Shown piece by piece: positions 1 through 5,173 of a DNA stretch of 5,173 nt; within the stretch, counting starts at the first letter, position 1; each line of letters begins with the position of its first letter. Both the position numbers and the translations under genes were made by a program. The notes beneath the pieces were generated by a model, which worked only from the letters and a program-made list of their open reading frames with translations, made no database searches and was not told the DNA's origin. The DNA lies in the NCBI GenBank assembly GCA_017397205.1, contig JAFQJX010000018.1:1-5173 (forward strand), given 5' to 3'. The DNA comes from Clostridia bacterium. GTDB lineage: Bacteria > Bacillota > Clostridia > Oscillospirales > CAG-272.

Positions 1-1
1 G

Positions 2-1477
2 GTAGGGGTGGCGTACAACGCCACCCTTTCTGCCCATATCGGCGCGGAGGGAATGGGGCTGTTTTCTCTCATCAGCTCCTTGCAGGGCTTTGCCATTACC
101 TTTGCTACGTCGGGCGTTTCTCTTGCCGTGACGCGCCTCATCTCCGAATGCATGGGAAGCGGCGAGCCCGCCTCCGCCCGCGCCGCTTTGCGGCGCGCCA
201 CCCTGTACGCGCTCCTCTTTTCGGGGGTTGCCTTTGCCGTTTTGTTCTTCGGCGCCCCCCTGCTTGGAACGGGGCTTCTCGGGGACGGGCGCACCGTTTC
301 CTCTCTCAGGATTCTGGCGTTTGCCCTGCCGCCCATGGCGCTTTGCTCCGTGTTCAACGGCTATTTTACGGCGGTGGGCAGAATGGTCGGCCCCTCGGGC
401 GTACAGGTGGCGGAGCAGGCGGTGCGGATTGTCCTGACGCTCTACCTCCTTCCGCGCCTGTTGCCCTACGGGGTGGAATACGCCTGCGTCTCGGTGGTGG
501 CAGGGGCAACCCTTGCACAGCTCTTGTCCTTTGCGCTCCTGCTTTTTCTGTATCTTATTGACCGCCGCCGCCTGCACGGCACGGCGGGAGGCACCGCGGG
601 GCTGACCGCGCGCCTTTGCCATATCGCCCTGCCCGTGGCGTGCTCCTCCTACGTGCGCTCGGGGCTTCTGACTCTGGAGCATCTTCTCATACCGCGCGCG
701 CTCGTCTGGGGCGGACGCCGCACCCCCGAGGAGGCACTCGGCACCTACGGCATTTTAAGCGCCATGGCGCTCCCCGTCGTGATGTTTCCCATGGGGACGC
801 TCGCCTCCTTTTCCTCGCTTCTGATTCCCCATTATGCGGCGGCTAAGGCGAGGGGAGAGGAGGGGCGCATCCGCGCTCTTGCGGCACGCACCCTGCATCT
901 GGCAACCGTGGGTGCGGTGCTTTGCGCCACCTTTTTGTTCGTCTTTTCCCGCGACCTCGGGCTTTCCATCTACCGCAGCGAAACGGCGGGGGAATACATC
1001 CGTCTTCTTGCGCCCGTCCTGCCCCTGATGTTTCTTGACCATATCACGGACTGCGCCCTCAAGGGGCTGGGGGAGCAGGTGTATACCATGTGGGTCAATA
1101 TTGCCGACTCCGCCATGAGCTGTCTGCTCGTCGTGCTGCTGCTCCCCTCGCGTGGGGCGGTGGGCTATATCCTCGTCATCGTGATTGCCGAGGCGGTCAA
1201 TCTCGCTCTCAGCGTGGGGCGCCTTGTGCGCGTCACGACCGTCAGGTACCTTCCCCTCCGCTCCGCCGTCCTGCCTGCCCTTTGCGCGGCGGCGTCGTGC
1301 TGGCTGGTACGGCGGCTGTTCCACCTGGACGCCTACGTGGTGACAGTTCCGTATCTGCTTCTGGAGGGGGTGTTTGCCCTGTGCGGCTTCTTGGTGCTGT
1401 ATCTGCCGCTTTCGCGCCTGCTTCCGCGCGGGCGCTTGACAACGCGCGAGGGAAGTGCTATACTACATTCTAATTGA
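2..1477 (+). CDS. SpoVB-like oligosaccharide/lipid-linked saccharide flippase (MOP superfamily), 5'-truncated by window edge
   Basis: A polytopic membrane protein of the MOP superfamily, polysaccharide-biosynthesis/SpoVB branch, expected to flip a lipid-linked cell-envelope saccharide across the cytoplasmic membrane; the substrate cannot be told from sequence. Residues are counted from the GTG at position 8. The N-terminal signature IGAEGMGLFSLISSLQGFA (11-29) follows what should be the end of helix 1. The motif at 108-140 (PPMALCSV, NGYFTAVGR, EQAVR) matches the SpoVB hallmark of a GYF segment followed by an EQ-VR helix. LIPRAL (227-232), the MALP...FP stretch (253-261) and LLIPHYAAAK (271-280) are the second-half hallmarks. 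About a dozen hydrophobic helices are visible. The GTG at 8 is unlikely to be the true start: the frame stays open to the edge, no spaced Shine-Dalgarno site precedes it, and family members (about 520 aa) have roughly 20-40 more N-terminal residues. No terminator follows. SpoVB itself acts in spore cortex formation, but many paralogues do not, so no symbol is given. Confidence 0.88.
   Translation, partial: VGVAYNATLSAHIGAEGMGLFSLISSLQGFAITFATSGVSLAVTRLISECMGSGEPASARAALRRATLYALLFSGVAFAVLFFGAPLLGTGLLGDGRTVSSLRILAFALPPMALCSVFNGYFTAVGRMVGPSGVQVAEQAVRIVLTLYLLPRLLPYGVEYACVSVVAGATLAQLLSFALLLFLYLIDRRRLHGTAGGTAGLTARLCHIALPVACSSYVRSGLLTLEHLLIPRALVWGGRRTPEEALGTYGILSAMALPVVMFPMGTLASFSSLLIPHYAAAKARGEEGRIRALAARTLHLATVGAVLCATFLFVFSRDLGLSIYRSETAGEYIRLLAPVLPLMFLDHITDCALKGLGEQVYTMWVNIADSAMSCLLVVLLLPSRGAVGYILVIVIAEAVNLALSVGRLVRVTTVRYLPLRSAVLPALCAAASCWLVRRLFHLDAYVVTVPYLLLEGVFALCGFLVLYLPLSRLLPRGRLTTREGSAILHSN
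1436..1464 (+). promoter_or_regulatory. Sigma-A-type promoter with extended -10, inside the end of the flippase gene
   Basis: The -35 box TTGACA (1436-1441) is a perfect consensus match. A 17-base spacer leads to the -10 box TATACT (1459-1464), which is preceded by TGC (1456-1458), an extended -10 element. Initiation would be expected near 1470-1472, giving a leader of roughly 36-38 bases before the ATG at 1508. The whole promoter lies within the last codons of the upstream flippase gene, so the downstream operon can be transcribed independently of it. Confidence 0.82.
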
Positions 1478-1486
1478 TACATACAT

Positions 1487-1492
1487 AAGGAG
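1487..1492 (+). promoter_or_regulatory. Ribosome binding site of first CNNM gene, unusually long spacing
   Basis: AAGGAG (1487-1492) is a strong Shine-Dalgarno match, but 15 bases separate it from the ATG at 1508, longer than the usual 5-10. The gap contains a run of seven T (1498-1504). No in-frame ATG, GTG or TTG lies between the upstream stop at 1475 and 1508, so 1508 is the only standard start that keeps the conserved first helix. Confidence 0.7.
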
Positions 1493-1507
1493 TGTGGTTT
1501 TTTTATC

Positions 1508-2821
1508 ATGGGCGATGGTTGGTTACTTGTTGCCTATATTCTGATGATTCTTGGCAGCGCCCTGTTCTCCGCCGCGGAGAACTCGCTGGCGGCTGTGAAT
1601 AAAATAAGACTGCGTAATCTTGCAGAGGAGGGCAGCAGGCGCGCGCGCCTTGCGCTTTCTCTTTCCGAGCGGTTTGACCAGGTGCTGACCTCCATTTTGA
1701 TTGCGGTCAACGTCCTGCAAATCGGCGGTGCCTCCGTTGCGACCCTGTACGTGTTCCGCGTATTCGGTGCGACGGGTGAGGCACAGGCAATTGCCACGAC
1801 GGTCGCCACCGTTGTGACGACGATTCTCGTCTTTTTCGTTGCGGACCTCGTTCCCAAGAGCTTTGCCGCAAGTCATCCCGATGCGTTTGCGATGGCGCTT
1901 GCCCCCCTGCTCTTTACGATTACGGTGCTGCTGTATCCCGTGACGCTGATTTTCCGCGGACTGAACGCCCTGTTCAGACGCCTGTTCGGCATCAAGGACG
2001 AGCCGACCGTGACGGAGGAGGAAATTGCCTCCATTATTGATACGGTAGAGGAGGAGGGCGTCATAGACGAGGCGCAGGGCGACCTGTTGCAATCCGCCCT
2101 TGAATTTGCCGACACCGCCGTGGCTGACGTGCTGACCCTCTGGGAGGACGTTTTGTCCCTGGAGGTGCACGCCACCCCGACCGAGCTTGACGAGCTCATC
2201 CGTACAAGTCCCTATTCCCGCGTGCCCGTCTACGATACGGACCCCGACCGCGTGATCGGCGTGCTGAGCATCCGCACCTACCTCAAGGCAAAGCTTGGGG
2301 GTGCTGAAGCACCTCTTATCTCTCTTGTCACCCCGCCGTTCTTTACCACGCTGGAGGCAGGCATTGACAGCTTGCTCAGCGATATGAGCCGCGCGAAAAC
2401 CTCCATGGCAATCGTCCGCGACGGCGAGGGGCATACCATGGGGATTGTCACCGTGGAGGATTTCCTTGAGGAGCTTGTGGGCGAGATTTTTGATGAAACG
2501 GACGTTGTCAACGACCGCTTTATGAAGCTGGGCGGAAATTATTTCCGCGTCAGCGGCGCCTGCACCGTGGGTGAAATGTTCCGCGATATGGGCTGGCGCG
2601 GCAAGGTCAATATGAGCCGACTCAAAACCGTCGGTGCCTGGGTGCGTGAGCAGCTGGGTCACACCCCCGAGGTGGACGACACCTTTGAATGGCGGGACCT
2701 GACGGTTACGGTCACGGAGACGGAGGGAGAGCGCCTTCTGTACGCAGAGGTCAAGCTGCCCCACCCCGTGCTGGACGCCGTGACTGTCCGCGAGGATGAC
2801 GGGGAGGTGCCCGAGTCATGA
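1508..2821 (+). CDS. CNNM/CorC-family (HlyC/CorC, 'hemolysin family') membrane protein, divergent first copy
   Basis: A 437-residue protein with the full family architecture: an N-terminal CNNM/DUF21 membrane domain (about 1-150, hydrophobic stretches near 5-22, 61-85, 95-118 and 127-150), an acidic helical linker (169-209), a CBS pair (about 205-325) and a C-terminal CorC_HlyC domain (about 335-417). The family is linked to Mg2+/Co2+ transport or homeostasis, with CBS domains facing the cytoplasm; the hemolysin name is historical and nothing here shows lytic activity. FSAAE (20-24) is intact. Other key motifs have drifted: the usual GNNLVN-type helix reads AVNVLQ (66-71), the usual GE-x-x-PK reads AD-LV-PK (112-117), the TPR motif before CBS1 reads TLWED (210-214), and the usual DEYGGT of CBS2 reads DGEGHT (305-310). 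GIVTVED (312-318) is kept. The stop overlaps the next start by 4 bases. Family assignment is firm; whether it transports ions alone is doubtful. Confidence 0.93.
   Translation: MGDGWLLVAYILMILGSALFSAAENSLAAVNKIRLRNLAEEGSRRARLALSLSERFDQVLTSILIAVNVLQIGGASVATLYVFRVFGATGEAQAIATTVATVVTTILVFFVADLVPKSFAASHPDAFAMALAPLLFTITVLLYPVTLIFRGLNALFRRLFGIKDEPTVTEEEIASIIDTVEEEGVIDEAQGDLLQSALEFADTAVADVLTLWEDVLSLEVHATPTELDELIRTSPYSRVPVYDTDPDRVIGVLSIRTYLKAKLGGAEAPLISLVTPPFFTTLEAGIDSLLSDMSRAKTSMAIVRDGEGHTMGIVTVEDFLEELVGEIFDETDVVNDRFMKLGGNYFRVSGACTVGEMFRDMGWRGKVNMSRLKTVGAWVREQLGHTPEVDDTFEWRDLTVTVTETEGERLLYAEVKLPHPVLDAVTVREDDGEVPES
2803..2807 (+). promoter_or_regulatory. Ribosome binding site of second CNNM gene, inside the preceding gene
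   Basis: GGAGG lies 10 bases before the ATG at 2818, within the last codons of the first CNNM gene. With the ATGA stop/start overlap (2818-2821) it supports re-initiation and coupled translation of the two paralogues. Confidence 0.75.
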
Positions 2822-4098
2822 CCGTTTACATCATCATCCTGAGCATCTGCATTCTGCTCTCCGCATTCTTCTCTGCTGCGGAAATTGCTTATACCGCCCT
2901 GCCGCGGCACCGCCTTGAGGTGCTGTGTGAGGAGGGCAACAGGCGTGCGCGCGTCGCCATGAAAATCAAGGACCGCTTTGACCGCACGCTCTGCTCCATT
3001 CTTGTTGCAAACGACCTGGTGAACGTGCTCACCTCCTCCGTTGCCACCACGCTGGCGCTGACGCTTGCGCTGCGCGGTCTGATTGGCGAGGCGGAGGCAA
3101 GCGTTTTGTCCACCCTCGTCACCACCGTTGTGGTACTGATCTTCGGAGATATTATTCCCAAGCTGCTTGCAAAGCAGTATTCCCTGGGCTATGCGCTTCT
3201 GATTGCCTACCCCCTGTGGGCGGTGATGTGGGTGCTTTATCCCGTGGTACAGCCCGTTTCACGGCTGGTCAGCCGCATCAAGGAGAAAACGGGAATTGAG
3301 GACGCCCCCACCATGACGGAGGAGGAGCTTTCCGCCATGTTTGAAACCGCCGAGGAGGAGGGCGTGGTGGACGAGGAAATGTCCGACCTGCTTCAGTCCG
3401 CGATGGACTATCAGGAAACCACCGCAGAGGAAATTCTCACCCCCCGCATCAATCTGGAGGGGCTTCCCCTTGAGGCGGAGCCCGAGGAGGTGCTTGCCCT
3501 GTGCAACGCCACCATTCACTCCCGCATTCCCGTTTACGAGGGGACGCTGGACCGCATCGTCGGCATTCTCAGCGTCAATAAATATCTGCGCGCCGCCATG
3601 TACCGCAAGGAGGGGGCGCCCGAGATAAAGTCCCTGATGAAGGAGCCGTATTTCGTGCATAAGAGCGCCCGTCTGCCCGCCGTTCTGCGGGAGATGCGCC
3701 GCCGCCGTATGCACATTGCCGTCGTCATTGACGAGTACGGCGGTACCATGGGCATCGTTACCATGGAGGATATTCTCGAGCAAATCGTGGGCGATATCTG
3801 GGACGAAAGCGACGATATCGTGTCCGACGGGATTATTCCGCTGGACGGCACCACCTACGACGTGGACGGCATCACCCCGATTTCCGACTTCTTTGAGGAG
3901 GCGGATATTGACGACCGCGGCTTCCACTCTGCCTATACCACCATGGGTGGCTGGGCGGTGGAAATGCTGATGGAAAACCCCACGGAGGGCGACGTCTTTA
4001 CCTGGCGCACCCTGACCGTGACGGTCACGGAAATGAAGGACAATCTCGTGTCGCGCCTGCGCGTCGCGGTGACAGAGCCGCAGGAGGTGGAGGAGTGA
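2818..4098 (+). CDS. CNNM/CorC-family (HlyC/CorC, 'hemolysin family') membrane protein, more canonical second copy
   Basis: A 426-residue tandem paralogue of the preceding protein with the same domain order: CNNM/DUF21 membrane domain (1-150, starting directly in helix 1), acidic helical linker (167-207), CBS pair (about 203-325) and CorC_HlyC domain (about 335-415). It stays closer to the family: FSAAE (18-22), ANDLVN (64-69, family GNNLVN), GDIIPK (110-115, family GE-x-x-PK), LTPR (207-210), and a CBS2 loop with the classic DEYGGT (305-310) followed by GIVTMED (312-318). MGGWAVEMLMENP (376-388) is the usual CorC_HlyC segment. As in its partner, the CBS1 position where many families carry Asp (G-x-V-x-x-x-D) is replaced, here by Lys255. 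It is predicted to be a membrane protein with a cytoplasmic ATP-Mg-sensing module involved in divalent cation handling. The start is fixed by the ATGA overlap and an upstream GGAGG. The end overlaps the next gene by 4 bases. Confidence 0.95.
   Translation: MTVYIIILSICILLSAFFSAAEIAYTALPRHRLEVLCEEGNRRARVAMKIKDRFDRTLCSILVANDLVNVLTSSVATTLALTLALRGLIGEAEASVLSTLVTTVVVLIFGDIIPKLLAKQYSLGYALLIAYPLWAVMWVLYPVVQPVSRLVSRIKEKTGIEDAPTMTEEELSAMFETAEEEGVVDEEMSDLLQSAMDYQETTAEEILTPRINLEGLPLEAEPEEVLALCNATIHSRIPVYEGTLDRIVGILSVNKYLRAAMYRKEGAPEIKSLMKEPYFVHKSARLPAVLREMRRRRMHIAVVIDEYGGTMGIVTMEDILEQIVGDIWDESDDIVSDGIIPLDGTTYDVDGITPISDFFEEADIDDRGFHSAYTTMGGWAVEMLMENPTEGDVFTWRTLTVTVTEMKDNLVSRLRVAVTEPQEVEE
4082..4087 (+). 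promoter_or_regulatory. Ribosome binding site that fixes the GTG start of the YpsA-like gene
   Basis: AGGAGG, seven bases before the GTG at 4095, is an ideal site and spacing. It lies in the Gln-Glu-Val-Glu-Glu tail codons of the preceding gene and supports the GTG start, which overlaps that gene's TGA stop (GTGA, 4095-4098). Confidence 0.82.
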
Positions 4099-4571
4099 CG
4101 GAGAAAGCCTGTGCATTTACGGGGCACCGCGCTATCCCGAAGGACGAAACGGAGCCCCTGCGCCGCCGTCTTGCGGAAACGGTGGAGCGGCTGTACCGCG
4201 AGGGCTACCGCGTCTTTCTTGCGGGGGGCGCCCTCGGCTTTGACCGCATGGCGGCGGACGCCGTGCTGTCGCTTCGTAAAAAATACCCTGAAATACGGCT
4301 CCACCTCGTGTTGCCCTGTGGTGACCAGGAGCGCCTGTGGCGCTTCTCCGAGCGCCTTGCCTACCATAAGCAGGTGAAGCAGGCGGATGAGGTGACCGTC
4401 CTTGCAGAGCGGTATTACGACGGCTGTATGCAGGCGCGCAACGCGCGCCTCATTGACGAGGCGGACTACCTCGTCGCCTACGTCACGCGCACGCGCTCGG
4501 GCGCCGCGCAGACGCTCCGCATGGCAGAGCGCAAGGGCATCGGAATCACCAACCTCGCCGCAGGACTGTAA
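4095..4571 (+). CDS. YpsA/DUF1273-like SLOG-superfamily protein
   Basis: A 158-residue soluble protein with no signal peptide or membrane helix. Family motifs appear in order: FTGHR (8-12) after the first strand, AGGALGFDRMAA (43-54), the LPC-x-x-Q-x-x-x-W segment (73-82, LPCGDQERLW), CMQARNARLID (111-121) and a C-terminal SGAAQT (135-140). This matches the DUF1273/YpsA family of the SLOG superfamily, Rossmann-like folds thought to bind nucleotide-derived ligands, related to DprA and lysine-decarboxylase-like proteins. In Bacillus and Staphylococcus YpsA has been connected with cell division, but no reaction is established. Most relatives carry a GGT-type motif where this protein has GAA (136-138), which may alter ligand binding. 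It is the last gene of a coupled trio, with a GTG start inside the stop codon of the second CNNM gene, so it is probably made in proportion to it. A symbol is withheld because orthology to ypsA is not proven. Confidence 0.88.
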   Translation: MTEKACAFTGHRAIPKDETEPLRRRLAETVERLYREGYRVFLAGGALGFDRMAADAVLSLRKKYPEIRLHLVLPCGDQERLWRFSERLAYHKQVKQADEVTVLAERYYDGCMQARNARLIDEADYLVAYVTRTRSGAAQTLRMAERKGIGITNLAAGL

Positions 4572-4600
4572 CCTGTTCCCCTCGGTGTAAAACAAAGCAA

Positions 4601-4648
4601 ATGAAAACACGCAAGCCACGGCTTGCACTTGGAAGGAATGAACTATGA
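4601..4648 (+). CDS. Possible 15-codon leader ORF overlapping the start of the next gene
   Basis: ATG at 4601 opens a frame encoding MKTRKPRLALGRNEL that ends at TGA 4646-4648, overlapping the ATG of the next gene (ATGA, 4645-4648). The peptide is strongly basic. Upstream bases (AAAGCAA) give only a weak Shine-Dalgarno match, so translation is uncertain. If translated, it could couple initiation of the membrane protein gene; it could also be a chance ORF. Confidence 0.25.
   Translation: MKTRKPRLALGRNEL
4611..4626 (+). promoter_or_regulatory. Small hairpin just upstream of a ribosome binding site
   Basis: GCAAGC-CACG-GCTTGC forms a 6-bp stem with a 4-base loop (or 7 bp with a 2-base loop). 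It ends four bases before the GGAAGGA site at 4631. It is followed by ACTTGG rather than a T-run, so it is not a classical intrinsic terminator. It might modulate translation or protect an mRNA end, or have no role. Confidence 0.4.
4631..4637 (+). promoter_or_regulatory. Ribosome binding site of the downstream membrane protein gene
   Basis: GGAAGGA lies seven bases before the ATG at 4645. This spacing favours 4645 over the ATG at 4638, which touches the site and is in another frame. Confidence 0.7.
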
Positions 4649-5173
4649 GAGGCTTTTTTTCGGGCGTTGGAAAGTTTATTATCGTAGTGCTTCTGCTGTT
4701 CGTCACGTTAGGCGTTTACAGTATGATTGAAAGCAGGCCCGGGTGGGTGCTTGCCATTGGACTTGGGTTTATCTATCAGCTGGTTGGCAGATGGCTGTAC
4801 GAGAAGTGTGAGGACAGCTTTGCGGGCACGACCGCTCTTACCATCGTGTTCACGCTGATTACCGCGCTTGCCAGGGTGATTTTTGACAGCTCTGGCATCG
4901 CAATCAAAGTCTTCTACGGCTTTGCGGTGATTATGAACGCTGCCCTTTGTGCGGCTATGTCCGTCGTTCTGGCGCATCGGGGGTATCAGAGACATAATGA
5001 GAGCACGCCGATTTACGGGTATTATTCTGCGCGTGCCTACCTCCGCGAGCGCGAGGGAATGGAGAGATTTAACATCTTTTTCATGTGGGTGAACATTATC
5101 ATTTACTGCATTTTGGCGATCTTCGGCTTTGGCGTGGCATGGCGGGCATTCCTGCCCCTCATTTACGTGGTCA
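4645..5173 (+). CDS. Unrecognised multi-pass membrane protein, 3'-truncated by window edge
   Basis: The frame is open from ATG 4645 to the end of the window (176 codons, no stop). I do not recognise the family. The N-terminus MRGFFSGVGK is short and basic. Hydrophobic segments lie near residues 11-28, 33-50, 62-80, 85-110 and 143-165, with a further one starting at the window edge. Basic residues cluster at the N-terminus, around 49-54 (RWLYEK) and in the hydrophilic loop 111-142, while the loops at 29-33 and 81-84 are short. This fits a cytoplasmic N-terminus and alternating topology by the positive-inside rule. The 111-142 loop is rich in Tyr, Arg and Glu (IYGYYSARAYLRERE, 123-137). Sampled 60-base lines here are about 47-57% GC, against 62-70% in lines sampled from the flippase and second CNNM genes. 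It could be a fragment of a transporter or of a sensor protein whose cytoplasmic domain lies outside the window; the visible part cannot decide. Confidence 0.75.
   Translation, partial: MRGFFSGVGKFIIVVLLLFVTLGVYSMIESRPGWVLAIGLGFIYQLVGRWLYEKCEDSFAGTTALTIVFTLITALARVIFDSSGIAIKVFYGFAVIMNAALCAAMSVVLAHRGYQRHNESTPIYGYYSARAYLREREGMERFNIFFMWVNIIIYCILAIFGFGVAWRAFLPLIYVV

Larger units (their letters stand above)
4572..4644 (+). other. 73-base intergenic gap without a clear promoter or terminator
   Basis: An A-rich stretch follows the TAA of the YpsA-like gene. It contains a short hairpin (4611-4626), a possible 15-codon ORF and the Shine-Dalgarno site of the next gene. No hairpin with a following T-run is present and no convincing -35/-10 pair was found, so the downstream gene may be reached by readthrough from the operon. 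Confidence 0.55.

Noticed and set aside
8..10. GTG at position 8 as the true start of the flippase
   Set aside because: The frame is open upstream, no spaced Shine-Dalgarno site is present, and the family's first helix would be missing.
755..1324. A 189-codon minus-strand open frame opposite the flippase gene
   Set aside because: Low-complexity, Arg/Gly/His-rich translation; the plus frame carries conserved SpoVB-like motifs throughout.
2298..2315. GC-rich hairpin (GGGGTGC, TGAA loop, GCACCTC) inside the first CNNM gene
   Set aside because: It falls in the linker between the two CBS domains, has no T-run after it, and a terminator there would cut an intact gene.
1523..2764. A 413-codon open frame on the minus strand opposite the first CNNM gene
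   Set aside because: It mirrors the GC-biased codons of the sense gene, shows no recognisable domain, and the sense strand encodes a clear full-length family member with a promoter and ribosome binding site.
3259..4116. A 285-codon minus-strand open frame opposite the second CNNM gene
   Set aside because: Shadow of a well-supported gene; His/Gly/Arg-rich translation without family motifs.
4611..4626. Intrinsic terminator at the end of the operon
   Set aside because: The stem is short and is followed by ACTTGG and a ribosome binding site, not a T-run.
4623..4650. Promoter with TTGCAC and TATGAG-like boxes
   Set aside because: The -10 match is poor and the transcript would start inside the coding sequence it should serve.
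3933..4706. A 257-codon minus-strand open frame spanning the YpsA-like gene and the following gap
   Set aside because: It crosses three sense features with good start signals and has no recognisable motif.
4708..4995. A 95-codon minus-strand open frame at the right end
   Set aside because: The plus strand here is continuously open from a well-placed Shine-Dalgarno site and encodes clear membrane helices; the minus frame is polar without motifs.

Overview
The window reads as a piece of chromosome from a moderately GC-rich Gram-positive bacterium of the Firmicutes, probably a gut-type Clostridia (Oscillospiraceae-like). This is inferred from the protein families (a SpoVB-like flippase, CNNM/CorC-type 'hemolysin' proteins and a YpsA/DUF1273 protein), from strong AGGAGG-type Shine-Dalgarno sites and from GC-biased third codon positions. 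No rRNA, tRNA, CRISPR array, insertion sequence or phage gene was seen. All five main genes lie on the + strand and are tightly packed.

Layout. Positions 2-1477 hold the 3' part of a SpoVB-like lipid-linked saccharide flippase gene whose start lies outside the window. A near-perfect sigma-A promoter (TTGACA, 17 bp, TGC-TATACT) sits inside the last 42 bases of that gene and drives what looks like a three-gene operon: two tandem CNNM-CBS-CorC_HlyC membrane proteins (1508-2821 and 2818-4098) and a YpsA-like SLOG-superfamily protein (4095-4571). The three genes are joined by 4-bp stop/start overlaps (ATGA, then GTGA), so translation is probably coupled. After a 73-base gap holding a small hairpin and a possible 15-codon leader ORF, an unrecognised multi-pass membrane protein starts at 4645 and runs off the window. 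Its base composition is clearly less GC-rich.

How the genes may work together. The CNNM/CorC family is linked to Mg2+ (and Co2+) transport or homeostasis, with cytoplasmic CBS domains that bind ATP-Mg. The two tandem copies have diverged at different key positions: the first has lost several residues of the conserved membrane motif and of the CBS2 loop that the second largely keeps. With the translational coupling, this suggests a heteromeric complex with one more canonical and one more divergent subunit. That is an inference. The coupled SLOG protein, a presumed nucleotide-ligand sensor fold, may act with this pair. The flippase upstream and the membrane protein downstream look like neighbours rather than proven parts of the same system. 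The best candidate for something undescribed is the paired CNNM plus YpsA operon; most of the rest of the window is ordinary housekeeping sequence.
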